Source: Ligula intestinalis
Taxonomy: Eukaryota; Platyhelminthes; Cestoda; Diphyllobothriidea; Diphyllobothriidae
Assembly (NCBI GenBank): GCA_036362985.1
Contig: JAYGXS010000004.1
Span: 28,199,529 to 28,263,528, forward strand
Direction: 5' to 3'
DNA length: 64,000 nt
Part shown: in pieces, positions 45,726 through 56,160 of the stretch
How the letters are laid out: each line of letters starts with the position of its first letter
How positions within the stretch are numbered: the stretch's first letter is position 1
Program-made: the position numbers and the translations under genes
Notes under the pieces: generated by a model
The model's database searches: none
Seen by the model: the letters and a program-made list of their open reading frames with translations, nothing else
Told to the model about the DNA's origin: nothing

Positions 45726-45988
45726 AGAGACTTTGGCGACCACATTCAAAGCCGCACCTCACTTATGCGGCACCAGTCTCATCTCCTACGCCCGGTTCTT
45801 CTAGCGTTCGCCGCCTCCAGTCAGCATAGAATGCCGCCCTCTGCTCAGTTAGGGTTTGCTAAAAAATTTCGCCTATCGATCATCTTCATGCGGAGGCCTC
45901 TGTCCTGCCGGTCACCCCTCACAAAACATTCCTAGGCCACCAGTTTATGGTGGACCTGTTCGCAACCTGGCCATCCTAATCACCACCG

Positions 45989-46516
45989 TTGCCACGCTCC
46001 AGAACCCAGCCGCAGCGTTCAGCCTCCTATTACGCCTCAGCTCTCTCGGATCTATCCATTGATGGCTCCATCAGTACGACAGGCTTCCGGTGTTTTCACA
46101 AGAGCGCCGTTGTCGAAGCAAAACTGGGCTACCATCCCTCGGTCCTTTTGGTCGGCTATCCACCTCAGATTGCGGCCTCAGAACAACAACTGCCGAGGAT
46201 CACTCGCTGTATCTTGATTCATCTACACAGTGGCCCCTCAATGCTCCTTCGTCAGTACCATCAACAGCTCGACCCGTCCACATCCGACAGCCGTCCCGAT
46301 TGCGGCGTCTCTCCTCATGACTGTCAGCACATTTTGGCCTGCAGTCCCCGGCCGGGCACCCAACTCACCTCCGTGGACTTTTGGTTCATACTAGTTGAAG
46401 TCTCGGGATTTCTTTCTCTTCCATTTACAACCAGTTTTGACTCCGGCGGGCACTCTTGGTCCAACAAAGGCTACGACACACACCACCGAGACTCGAACTC
46501 GCGACCTTTTGGTTAG
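45989..46516 (+). pseudogene. Possible LINE C-terminal fragment
   Basis: Within this 175-codon open frame, about 46280-46415 encodes DCGVSPHDCQHILACSPRPG, then TQLTSVDFWF and VSGFL. The pattern Cys-His-x3-Cys then LTxxDxW and FL is like the conserved tail after the RT region in some non-LTR retrotransposons. The rest of the frame is not recognisable. The last codons run into an inverted SINE head, so the open frame is not a gene. Confidence 0.35.
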
Positions 46517-46560
46517 GACTCATCGTGCTAACCATTGATTAATGGGCTTTTTGTCCTATC
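46470..46560 (-). mobile_element. SINE tRNA-like head, reverse
   Basis: The stretch CACCGAGACTCGAACTCGCG, ACCTTTTGGTTAGGACTCAT, then GCTAACCATTGATTAATGGG is the inverted B box, anticodon region and A box of the SINE family. Confidence 0.6.
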
Positions 46561-46659
46561 GTTTGCAAGCAGGTACGTTTCTAAAGCACTCTTAAGTGTT
46601 TGCAATGCACATGGATATTGCTGTATGCTATCAAATTACTATCAATAAACGGAAAGACA

Positions 46660-47065
46660 AGCCGTTTTACGAATTGAAATTTTAAGGTCATAAACATTCG
46701 ATAATTAAAACGTTTTTTAATCGAAAAATGCCTCTTTTTTCGAGTATAAAATACACAGAAGATATATTTCTTAGCATATTACTACAAGGATAAAATACCC
46801 TTGTGTGCAGGCTTCCTACGACATATATTTGAATTGATAAAAACATTGTAAATCAATGAAAAGAGGTAACAATTTTAAAGGTGATAGTTTCTGAAGGCGT
46901 CCAGAACGGCTGCTCTGTCAAGACTGAAAAACCTTAAGATTATGTTGTATGATGATTAATATTATAACTCTACTGAAGTCATACCTACTAACTGGAAAAA
47001 CGTTTCAGAATTCCGGTGCACATTTCATGGGATAGCATAGTTACTGGGATACATAAATTGTTTTC
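46660..47065. mobile_element. FB-A right-arm fragment
   Basis: The order AATCGAAAAATGCCTCTTTT, TCGAGTATAAAATACACAGA, GACATATATTTGAATTGATA, AATCAATGAAAAGAGG, CTTAAGATTATGTTGTATGA and TTCAGAATTCCGGTGCAC follows the right arm of the 32.5-kb FB-A copy. No left arm was found beside it. Confidence 0.5.
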
Positions 47066-47596
47066 AGAAAATCAAGTTAGGCACACGAAAGTTTTTTGGT
47101 TAATTAATTGCCAGAAAAATACAATATTATAAGGGAGGATGGAGCTAAAAAAGTTTAGGCAATCATTCAGTAGTAATTAGGGGGGGAGGTGTTAAGGGAT
47201 CAAAGGCGTCCTTAAGCCTCCCAACAATACGCGAGACAAGGACTACCGGGCTGCATGAACTAATTGTCGGACCCCTTCCCCCTCTGGTCTCTAATTATGT
47301 TTATAATCTGACTCCTTTGAGCCTTGACAACCTCTCCACCTCCCCTAATTACTACTAATAGTTTTCTTGAACTTTTGTTTTGTTTACTCTATTCTCCTCT
47401 GTTTTTGCCTGATGATTAATTAATCCAAAAGGTTCCTTCACCTAACTTGACTTCCTGAATGCTTACAGGGGTATCATCGCTGAAAATAACTGCATATTAG
47501 TCGTAGAAACACACCGGTGTGCCTTCCCATTAGGACAACTATTAGCACTCTGTAAAGAAGACGACGACGCGATCTCTGGAACGATATTTTTATTCG

Positions 47597-47630
47597 GAGC
47601 TTTCGGCTCCACACGAGAAGCCATCGTCAG
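47597..47630 (-). ncRNA. Hammerhead-like motif in PLE 3' pseudo-LTR
   Basis: The minus strand reads CTGACGA, one base, GGCTTC, TCGTGT loop, GGAGCC, GAAAGCTC. All six stem II positions pair (one U-G). The CTC after GAAAG allows the 2-bp stem III and a cleavable C. Together with 49192-49225 it gives one copy in each terminal repeat. Confidence 0.47.
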
Positions 47631-47795
47631 AGTAAGTGAGGACAGCAAACGTAACGTACATATAAATGGGGTTGGTAAGGGAGAGGGGGGCGGGGCGGGG
47701 TAATGGCAATTATTGATTTGTCTCTGTCCATGCTACGTCCGTTCTCACGTTATCGTATCTCCGACGCGCGCTCCTGGAGTGACGGCGTGTGACCT

Positions 47796-48975
47796 TTAGG
47801 TGGTGGCCTGAGGGCTTGTAGAGGAACTGAGCCCTGGTTTCTGGTCGCGGGCACGGATGGCGAAATAACAGGGCGGTATCTCCACATGCCTGTTTATGGG
47901 GTTGGGATCTGAGATCCAGGCCTCCAGCAATTCACGTCCCGTCCTATTAGCGGCTCGTGCCATTATCCGTGTACTCAAGAAGTTGAATTCGTGGCCCTCT
48001 TTAAGTGTGTGGGTAGCGATCTGCGACTGTGGGTCGCCTTTCCACACTGCCTGTTTGTGCTCCCTTATTCGCGAGCTAAGTCGTCGCCCGGTTTGCTCTG
48101 TATAGTGGCAAGAACAGTCACGACATGGCACCTGATAAATGACGCCAGATTGCTCACCTACATCCAGCGGGTCTTTGATTTGCATGATTCGTGCATGCAT
48201 ATTAGCTATCGGGCGATGAGCAATACCCACGCCGAGCTTCGCAACGATACGTTCAGTTGCTTCTGACACGTTTTTAATGTACGGTGGAGCGTGCCAGAGC
48301 GTTGGTGGTCCCCTTTCGTTTGTTCCCCGTGGGCGCGTTCGGAGGCATCGGTGGATGAAGCTGTTGGGGTATCCATTCCTGGCAAGATGGTCCCGAAAAT
48401 GTTGTAATTCTTGCGCTCGTCCTTCCGGTTCACTGCAGTGTGTCATCATCCGCTGAAATAGTGCTCGAATACAGCCACGTTTATGCGTTAGTGGGTGGTT
48501 GTTATGGAAGCTGAGCACCTGGGTTGTGTTAGAAGCCTTTCTATAAACTGTGGTGCTGAGTTCCTCGTTGGGATTGCGCGTGACGAGGACATCCAGGAAC
48601 AGTAGTCGTCCGGCACTCTCTTCCTTCTTCGTGAATTGGATGTCGGGGAAGATACCGTTAAGCAGGTTTTGGAAGTCGGATAGCCTGCTCCGTTTGATAA
48701 TCACGAAAGTGTCGTCCACGTATCGGCACCAGAATGCAGGCTCAATTTGGTTGAAGGCGACTTTTTCCAGCTCCTGTAAGACCAGTTCTGCGATGAGACT
48801 GGAAATTGGGGATCCCATTGGCATCCCTTTGGTCTGTTCGTATGTTTGACCATTAATGTGAGAAAATTTCTTTGGCAGAAGACGAAGAGGTGCATGAGAT
48901 GGTCAATTTTGATGAGACCCCTCGATTCATCGTATTTCTCTTCGATTCGTTTGCATAGGACGTCGCGTGTTGTAA
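47796..48975 (-). pseudogene. Penelope-like RT (C-terminal part) and GIY-YIG frame
   Basis: A 342-codon open frame (47796-48824) starts at MPMGSPISSLIAELVLQELE and includes RYVDDTFVII (catalytic block) and FPDIQFTKKEE. Then come GCIRALFQRMMTHCSEPEGR, VGIAHRPIANMHARIMQIKD and the endonuclease: VIYQVPCRDC, YTEQTGRRLSSRIREHK, ATHTLKEGHEFNF, ELLEAW and PINRHVE. The usual YVGQT reads YTEQT. A 1-nt frameshift near 48868 separates it from KYDESRGLIKIDHLMHLFVF upstream. Everything before that (N-terminus and first RT blocks) is missing. Confidence 0.85.
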
Positions 48976-49191
48976 GGGTACCATGAAGCGAAAGATAACA
49001 ACTAAAAAATAAGCATAAACTGTATGAACAGCTTCAGGCAGTTAAGGTAATTGAGGATGGGGGTGATATCCACTACCGACTGACGAGAAGCATGGATATC
49101 AGCTTATTTGGTGGGGGTTATAGGCTACACTTTTGAAAAATATACTGTAAAGAAGACGACGACGCGATCTCTGGAACGATATTTTAATTCG

Positions 49192-49225
49192 GAGCTTTCG
49201 GTTCCACACGAGAAGCCATCGTCAG
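49192..49225 (-). ncRNA. Hammerhead-like motif in PLE 5' pseudo-LTR
   Basis: Identical layout to 47597-47630 but with GGAACC in place of GGAGCC, which breaks one of six stem II pairs. The core CTGACGA and GAAAGCTC are intact. Confidence 0.45.
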
Positions 49226-49442
49226 AGTAAGTGAGTACAGCAAACGTCAGCTACGTATAAATGGGGTTGGTAAGGGAGGGGGCGGGGCGGGATAGTGGCA
49301 ATTATTGATTTGTCTCTGTCCATGTCACATCCGTTATAAAGCCTTTGTAACGACTAGTTTGAGTATTTTTTTAATTTTGAGTTATTCAAATATGCATAAA
49401 ACAGAGGTATTAGTCACATATGCGCTAAGGTTCGACTTGCAC

Positions 49443-49796
49443 CTGACAGAGCTGTCTGACCCTTGGAGCCCTGTTTTCAATCTCACCGCGATATCCTTCC
49501 AGCCTGCGCCCCCGACGTTGGGCCGCTAGTAGTTGAACACCCGGTGGTCTGTGTGAATCCGGAGCCGGCCAGTCAGTGTAGGGTGGCCGAACCGCGGTGA
49601 GCTTATCATGTGCCCAACGTAGTTCGGTCTCCAACTCCAGCAAGCAAAGGGCGGTGGCTTGTTGGGCTTCCAACTCCCGTCCGCGGGCTGACAGAAGGTT
49701 TTGTAGGTCAGCAAGCCTCTTACTCAGCGTATTCACAACAGCCTTCAATTCGTCGGCGCGCCGCGGGTCCCGGCGAGCAAGCATGTCAGCGTAATC
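49443..49796 (-). CDS. SPTB: Beta-spectrin exon: repeat 11 end and repeat 12
   Basis: The exon is 354 nt (118 codons), phase 0 at both ends, with acceptor CTCTCTAG and donor GTGCA. It begins DYADMLARRDPRRADELKAV (helix B to C of repeat 11), continues NTLSKRLADLQNLLSARGRE (helix C), then ATALCLLELETELRWAHDKL (helix A of repeat 12, conserved Trp). A Pro-rich loop follows (RPPYTDWPAPDSHRPPG), then LEGYRGEIENRAPRVRQLCQ (helix B). The loop is about ten residues longer than usual. The exon is one of the most GC-rich parts of the gene. Confidence 0.9.
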
Positions 49797-49934
49797 CTAG
49801 AGAGAAAGGCAGAACAAGGGTGCCACGAGGGCAAGATAGACCTGACAGGTGTAATTGAAGCATTAACTTAATAAACAATAACTGACTCTTGTCTCGTTTT
49901 TTTTACCTAAACTTCAATGAAGGTGAAGAACCCT

Positions 49935-51300
49935 GTTCTAAGTGGTGTCCCCCCAAGGCTCCATCTTAAAGCCATTGCTCTTCCTCGTCTATATCAACAA
50001 CTCTGTCGACCGGTTTGCACTGTCATCATGTTTTCTGACGATGTCAAACTCTAGAAAGCCATCATGTCTGAAGTCGATGGACAAGTACTTCAGGATAGTC
50101 CTAACCGACTTAGCAACTTACCTGCTTGTTGGCTGTTAAATTTTAATGTTAGTAGGTGCGTTGTTTTAAGGCTCTGTAGTAAAAGGACCAGTGAAAAGGA
50201 TGATTTTTTTTCAAATACCTCGATGGGCAGCCTCTTTCAAATGTTAAGGAATAGAAGCGCCTCAGTGTTTTACTAACCTTCTCGCTTAAGCCACCCTTAG
50301 GGTGACAGAAGATAGCTGAAAGCGCGACACGGGTGTTAGTTGCGCTAAGATGAGGGTTTGTTCACATCGACAAGGAACTGTCCAAAAAACCTGCAGAGCA
50401 TTCTTTCGGTCCCGATTGAAGTATGCCTTCCATGCCTGGTGTATGTGTGGTTTAAGAAGGATTATCTGCAGCTGGAACGAGTGCAGGCGATGGTTACGAA
50501 TCTGGTCAAGAATCTTGGTCATCTGCCTTATGAAGATAAATTGGCTAAACTAGATTTGTTTTCTTTCAAGTACAGGCAACTACGCGGTGACCTCATTCAA
50601 ACTTACCGAATTGTCAGAGGTCGTGATTGCGCCCTAGGCTTGGATGCCTGCTTTGAATTGGCTTGGGCGGATCATCTGTTGAATAATCCCAGTAAACTCT
50701 AGAGGAACCTGACTTATATAAAATCGTTGGAAGGAACACCTTCTCGCAGAGGGTCGTTGGAGTGTGGAATGGACTCCCCGACGAGGTAATCCTTTCAAAA
50801 ACTGTTGCGATATTTAAGTGCTAATTTGATTCTCATTTACTGCGAAACTTGTTTACACATACTGAATACTATGTCAGTAGTAACAGTTGGCGACTGGCTA
50901 ACACATACATCTGACGTTGCCTCTACAATCTTGATATGTACCCTCCCTCATCCCCAGTCTTATGGACTTTGTCTTTAGACCGGAAATGGAGGTGGGAGTG
51001 GCGAGCGAGTGGGTAGGTTCCCCGCGAGTCTGCTTTAACTCCTATTTTCGTTCGTGGTAGTTCACTGCGTTGTTTCTACCTGCTTTAGCCTTCGTGCAGC
51101 TTGCCCAGCTTGCCTCAGTGTCTGCTATGGCTTGCTTCAGCGTTTGCTGTGGCTTGTTGGAGCACGTGGTGCCTATCGTTGAAATCGAAGGGGAACTGTC
51201 GTCGTGATATGTTCTTTTTCTAAAGTTATTTTTGCGATTGATGGATATGAAATGAGAACTCAGAGGCAAAAGCCTCAATAAAGGGACTTAACCTAACAAT
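49935..51300 (+). mobile_element. CR1-like LINE fragment with 3' region
   Basis: The element holds a broken RT frame (below) followed by a 3' region: ACCCTCCCTCATCCCC, GGGAGTGGCGAGCGAGTGGG, GGCTTGTTGGAGCACGTGGT, and an end CAATAAAGGGACTTAACCTA. The 3' region shares blocks with the GC-rich repeat at 22.2-22.5 kb, which links that repeat to this LINE. It lies in the 1.7-kb intron. Confidence 0.7.
49942..50825 (+). pseudogene. CR1-like LINE reverse transcriptase, C-terminal part, broken
   Basis: VSPQGSILKPLLFLVYINNS resembles the PQGSxLGPLLF RT block. A frame break removes the expected FADD block. Further on, LERVQAMVTNLVKNLGHLPY, LDLFSFKYRQLRGDLIQTYR and, in another frame, FSQRVVGVWNGLPDEVI give the conserved tail after RT in CR1-like and related non-LTR elements. 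It cannot be coding in its present form. Confidence 0.7.
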
Positions 51301-51482
51301 CCTGTGAAATATCCGGTCATTCGGAAAGCAGAGACCACCTGACCACTGGGTTTACCTTAATGCGAGCTTTCAGAGCCATCGGACCGTAAAGACTTTCGGT
51401 CTATAGACAATCTGGTTAGAGCCTGTTTACTGGCAGGGAATCCTTTGCAAGCATTAGACCCTCTCTTAAAATGGATCCTCAC

Positions 51483-51661
51483 TTTTATTTCCTCCAGAAG
51501 GTTAAGGTTTTCCTCCAGTTTCCGCAGGTCGTTCTGGTGAGCCGCAAGACGCGATTGCAAGTCAGTGACGCCAGCTGGTGCGGCATCTTCCGCTGCCAAC
51601 CTCTTGGTGAGTCCGTCTGTCCAGTCCAGAATCTTCTTGCTCGCCTCATTCATCAAGAACT
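51483..51661 (-). CDS. SPTB: Beta-spectrin exon: repeat 11 helices A and B
   Basis: The exon is 179 nt, entering in phase 1 (G|AG gives Glu), with acceptor CTGCAG and donor GTGAGG. It encodes FLMNEASKKILDWTDGLTKR (helix A with conserved Trp), LAAEDAAPAGVTDLQSRLAA and HQNDLRKLEENLNLLEEIK (helix B). The F..+.....+DW pattern marks the start of a repeat. It joins in frame to DYADMLARR in the next exon. Confidence 0.92.
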
Positions 51662-51989
51662 CTGCAGTGGAAATGTAAGACTTTGGTGATGACAGGGGTT
51701 TTATTAAGGCAAGTTATAAAACTCCCTACATTTCTTATATGCCTGCTGTTTCGTTAAGTAGGAATGGTTCAACCAGCTAGCAAAATGTGAGGAAACTCGC
51801 CGACTTTGGTGGGTTCTGAATAGGGATAAAATGCGCACGCTCGGTGACGGATGTCTTGCAAAGTCATGCAAAATGTTTAAATTTATTTTAGATCCAGGAT
51901 GATTCATTAAGTGCAATCGTAGAACTTATTATCCTGGAGCATAATCCCAAGATAGTTCAGATACTCCTGGCTTCCGACATTTCGAGGAA

Positions 51990-52690
51990 GGTCTTAATGG
52001 CTTCTAAAATAAACCTCATTGGAGGCCAAATGACTAATTCAGTAGTGTGCATATTTTCCTTCATGTGTCTGATGCCCTAACAAATTCAAATATATTGTGT
52101 AGAAAATGTAATCAAAAATATCCTTATTGGACTGATTTGTTAGGAAAGCATGTGTGCTTCTCATTTATTATCAAAGGATGGATATTTAGGTCTTTAAATG
52201 CCTTTTCGGTTCCCGAATAGTTGCATACGCAAACTATTTACCGTCCATTGAAGGAATAGTATATATCCCTGTATGCCATTACGAAGCTAATATAATTGCT
52301 CCTATAATTTTGCCCTGTACCGTATAGTTCATGAGGGGAGTTTACAAACAAACCGATACAATACGATTTGAATGGACTGTGTGGACTCATAATTGCGTCA
52401 GCAATTATGAACTTTTTTAACTCAAAGATACCCGTTCTTCGAGTAACAAATTTAAAGTAAGCATTATTTGCTATCAAATGAGCACAAGAAAGCATATTTT
52501 AACTTACTGTTTCTATAAAAGGTACACATAAATCGCCATTTTCTAGCGATTGAGGTTTTTTAAGGAGTCTGAATAGAAGCTAGTTTAAAAGCCAGAAACC
52601 TCATGTGTCTGGGACATTTTGGAATTACGCTCCAAGATAATAAATATTTCAACACCATTTAAGTAATCATTGCTAAATTAGAATAAGTTT
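51990..52690. mobile_element. FB-A foldback element, diverged copy
   Basis: The left half keeps CAAATTCAAATATATTGTGT, AGAAAATGTAATC and GGATATTTAGGTCTTTAAAT. The right half keeps CTCAAAGATACCCGTTCTTC, GAGTAACAAATTTAAAGTAA, GCATTATTTGCTATCAAATG and AGCACAAGAAAGCATATTTT, in the order of the FB-A right arm. Confidence 0.5.
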
Positions 52691-53046
52691 AAAGATTTTT
52701 GTTAATCTTTTGTGAGGTCGGTCACTGACTGTCAAACTTTTCTGTTCACTTTTTAAACAATTTTTGGGCTTGCAGCTTGTCACTCCGTGGATCGTTTTAC
52801 GTTTAATCCAGAAGTCAGGACGTGAAGCGCTACTTTCTGTGGTGGAAGCTCTTTAACCTACATAGATATTTAGACTTTAACTTTGAGGAACTAAACATAA
52901 AGAACTGATTTCAGGTGCCCCAAATACTAAAATGTACCTTACTTGCCTTTATAAACACAGAAACGACTAGAAGTGGGGCTGATGAAAATTATTTAACGTT
53001 CAGTACGATTAATGGCCTTGCCGCTGCAGCCTGTAGAGTAACCTAC

Positions 53047-53185
53047 CTGTCTGAGAATGGCTCAGAGCTAAAATGGCATCTTGAGTCTTCTGAACCAGTT
53101 CGTCCCAATGCAAACGTAGTTGTTCAGTGCGTTCGTTTACTGGAGCTTCCAGGTGGGCGTACTCATCAACTAGCTGACGTCCATG
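53047..53185 (-). CDS. SPTB: Beta-spectrin exon: repeat 10 helix B to C
   Basis: The exon is 139 nt, phase 0 at entry (acceptor TATCAG) and one base into a codon at exit (donor GTAGGT). It encodes HGRQLVDEYAHLEAPVNERT, EQLRLHWDELVQKTQDAILA and LSHSQT. The GxQLVD...ERxxxLxxxWxxL pattern is the classic end of helix B and helix C of a spectrin repeat. It is too short to stand out as an open frame. A plus-strand open frame across it (52915-53373) is spurious. Confidence 0.92.
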
Positions 53186-53829
53186 CTGATAATGGAAGAG
53201 AAAAGAAATCTGTTATACAGTCTCCAAATAGTCACTTCAGAGTGAACTCATGGAGACTTTCTAGGGGGCAAGTTGTTTCAAATCCTAGACCATATAAGGG
53301 TATGCTTTTATTTCGGAGTAGTCAAACTTGGCAGCACGATCTTCCTCGAGTAGGTGTAAGGCTGTCTGTGTAGTAAATGAACGTTCGCTAGAAAGAGTCA
53401 AATCCAAATATTTTTAGGCCCATCCCACACGACATATAACGCAATTCGTATGAAACAGAGCAGGACTTAATTTTATATAAATACAATAGGAAGTCCGTCG
53501 AAGATTTTCTTGCTTTGAACCGATGAAATCATCTATCACCATCTTGCAAGTATGGTAATGTACAAAGTGACAGCATTTAGGTATCGGAGCTTAGAGCATG
53601 CAAATATTATTTGATCTAAGTGTTAAGCATTAAAACGCTCATGTTCTCCGATAGTCCAAGCATTCAAACATCTCCACTTGTCAACATCACTGATGCAGTC
53701 CTTTTCGGGCGAACTTAGGGCACGCGCGTGTCGCGGGCGTGGTCCTTCAACCATCTGACTAACTGAAGAAATGTTTAAATTCCGCATATTATAGAATTAT
53801 AGTTTTACTGAAAATATTCAGGAGGCTTG

Positions 53830-54195
53830 GCAGATTCGCTTGATTTGCGTTGACTTATCTGTGAAAAATATCGTGGCGTTCGGTGGGATTTGAACCCGCA
53901 TAGTAGTGCCAAACCTCCTTAATAACAAGTCAGCCTAGTAGTCATTCTGGTGGATTCTAGATGATTGCTTAGGAAATCCTGATTAGGCAGTCAACTTGCT
54001 CCCGTATTGGTAGATTCCATATAAGCGAAAAGTTGAGCGGGTAATATCGATCCAAGTGTGATTCAACTCATGGCGTGAAGCGTAGCGTTTGTAGCTCAGC
54101 TGGTAGAGTATTGATTTCGCTTTAAGGCCTGCCCTACTATGCGAGTTCAAATCAGACCAAACGCCGCGAGTTTTTTCCACAATTAGCTCAAGTGA
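53830..54195. mobile_element. FB-B composite (copy 3)
   Basis: The left minus-strand arm (about 53835-53930) reads GTGAAAAATATCGTGGCGTT and GGTGGGATTTGAACCCGC. The spacer carries GGTGGATTCTAGATGATTGC, TTAGGAAATCCTGATTAGGC and AGTCAACTTGCTCCCGTATT. The plus-strand arm (about 54085-54195) reads TTTGTAGCTCAGCTGGTAGA, TGCGAGTTCAAATC and CCGCGAGTTTTTTCCACAAT. Its A box and B box are among the best of the family. Confidence 0.65.
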
Positions 54196-56040
54196 AAATA
54201 GTTTGCACTAACCTAAGATGTCCCGTAAAGTCAGTCTTGTCGTTGCGATAATCGTTGACATCTGATGAAGATGAACTGTTAGTTTTGAAACCTGATATGT
54301 CTGTCTACCATCTCTACTGTCAGTGGACCAGGTTCGCCTCCCCCAAGAGGCCAAACAGACTGGTCTGCACTCCTAGCAGTAAAAGTAATGCTCCATTCTA
54401 GCTGCACAGTGCACGGTTGGTGTGAGAGAGGAGACATTAATGAAACCTCCGTTTTTGATGGTAAACTGGTCCGCATTCATAGACCGTGTGCGCTGTCTGG
54501 ATGTTCAGAAGTTTTTGTCTGGGGGGTCTAGTTCTGGCTAAGGAATATTTGAACAAGTCTGGCGTAGCTACTGTCCAAGTCTTACCTCTCCCCCTTTCCG
54601 TCTTCGTTGATTTTTAATAATGAATGCTCCGTTTGGCTGGTGCCTTTTCCATGGAATCCCCGCTTCGGTTAATTTTGTGGGAATTTTCAGTTCTTTTGCG
54701 GTGAGTTCGTACGGCTAAAGATTAAACCTCTGCTTCCCAATAAAAGCCATCGACGTACACTTAGTTCAAGACACTTAACAAAAATAATAATCCGAAAATT
54801 TATCCCAAATCCTGGACTCTACTGATTGGTCCACCAGCCTATTTTCGTATATGCTGACTAGCCCCTCAAATTTAGAGGAAATTCTGCCCCTCAAATCCTT
54901 CCGCATGGAGCTCCTCTGCTACATGTGTGTGTTCTGAGCCTGAGACTATCATGGTTTACCGTGGCTTGGAAGACTGCTACTTGACATTTATACCAGATCA
55001 CGACAGCAGCCCCGTGCGCGTTGTATGTTGAGTGGTTGACCAGTGGACAGTGAGTCAGGTGGCGGCTGGTCCGTGCAGACGGGTTCGTCAGTCCTGTCAG
55101 CCACTGAGCCCATCCAACATCAGACAAGGGACAGGCTCGGACAGTGGTCTGGTGCTGGAGAGAGAGAGAGGTTGACGGCTCAGCGCACTCCCCGCGCGTT
55201 AAAAAAATACCTTATACCCTTCAAATTATCAGTCCCACTCCGCTGGGAGCCAAACGATCCCCAACTCTGCGGTGGATTTCTTGGGTGCATGGCTCGCACT
55301 ACGTGGGCCTGCAAGCTCTTCCATTTCCAGTCTTCTTGACCTTGTCTTGGCATGGGCCCAGGTAGGGAGAGGGTTGGGGAGAGCGTGAGGTAGATGCAGT
55401 GCAAGTCTTATCTCACTATAATCGAATGCAGGCCATTGTACCCGCTGTTGGGACGAGTCTTGCAGATAGATAGCCTGCAAAAGCAGACGCGTGCACAGCA
55501 GGCTATCGATCGGCCTACAGGCAACAAACGCAACTTGCAGTCACATCAATGGATAATTCAAAATTTAACCTGGGTGTCAGCCGCCGAGTCCCAGCCAATT
55601 ACGCCCGTAGCCAAAAGCTGATTGGCTTGATGGACCTAGTTCACAGTCATTTGTTGCCCTAAAGTTGTTGGACCTGTTACATTCAAGGACTTGCGCTGAC
55701 TGGCTGTAACGTACTTGTCTGCGTAAACTGTCTCTCTTTCTGGCCGACTGGTCTTTTCTCTGTCTGCCTTACGGGCTCTTTGGTTCGGCTTTCGTGTTAA
55801 AAGTACCAGGCATGTGTCATAACACCTGCACCTGCCTGTTTTGGAGCACACAGTGAACATTATCGAAAACGACGATCGAAGGGTCTTCACATTCAAATAA
55901 TTTTAAATAAATAACTGCAAAAAGAGAATTAAGGTTCTTTTTTAACTACTTGAATACATATTCAATAGGCGTTTAGTAGCCGAATTTCCTGAACCTTTAT
56001 TAGTCCAATTCATGGTGGGAACAATAAGTTTCAATCAATA
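54196..56040. other. No clearly recognised feature
   Basis: Intron sequence. A block at 55260-55360 (TGCGGTGGATTTCTTGGG, CCAGTCTTCTTGACCTTGTC) resembles parts of the GC-rich repeat near 22290 and 62880. CTGATGA followed by GAAAC at 54262-54291 resembles the PLE motif but the stem does not fit. Open frames of 70-100 codons on both strands are unrecognised. Confidence 0.4.
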
Positions 56041-56053
56041 ACTATATTTTTTT

Positions 56054-56160
56054 CAAGGAAAGGCGTCCTTTGGGAAAATGAGTACATTTTCGACATTTGA
56101 TCCCTAGGTCGTCATCAGACTTGAGAAAAATATGCAAAGAACAAAGGACACCTTTCCTTG
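56054..56160 (-). repeat. Hairpin with hammerhead-like core inside
   Basis: CAAGGAAAGGCGTCCTTTG (56054-56072) and CAAAGGACACCTTTCCTTG (56142-56160) form a 19-bp stem with one non-Watson-Crick position. On the minus strand the loop contains CTGATGA, CGAC...GTCG and GAAAATG, TACT, CATT. This resembles a hammerhead core enclosed by a long outer stem, but the bases next to the core do not pair. Confidence 0.4.

Larger units (their letters stand above)
47550..49325 (-). mobile_element. Penelope-like element bounded by direct repeats (pseudo-LTRs)
   Basis: Direct repeats of about 180 bp at 47550-47732 and 49145-49325 share CTGTAAAGAAGACGACGACG, CATCGTCAGAGTAAGTGAG and AATTATTGATTTGTCTCTGT. Between them is a 5'-truncated PLE reading frame on the minus strand. 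Each repeat contains a hammerhead-like motif on the coding strand. Penelope-like elements often have such partial-duplication terminal repeats. The element lies in the 5.7-kb intron, in the same orientation as the spectrin gene and about 120 bp from an exon. Confidence 0.75.

Noticed and set aside
52915..53373. 152-codon plus-strand open frame
   Set aside because: It overlaps a short, well-supported minus-strand spectrin exon in antisense and contains nothing recognisable.
54090..54165. Functional tRNA gene in FB-B copy 3
   Set aside because: The boxes look good (TAGCTCAGCTGGTAGA, GAGTTCAAATC) but the acceptor stem is not convincing and the block occurs as an arm of a repeated composite.
54262..54291. 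CTGATGA...GAAAC as another hammerhead-like motif
   Set aside because: The spacing is 18 nt, the putative stem does not fit the 6-6-6 plan, and it is not attached to a recognisable PLE.
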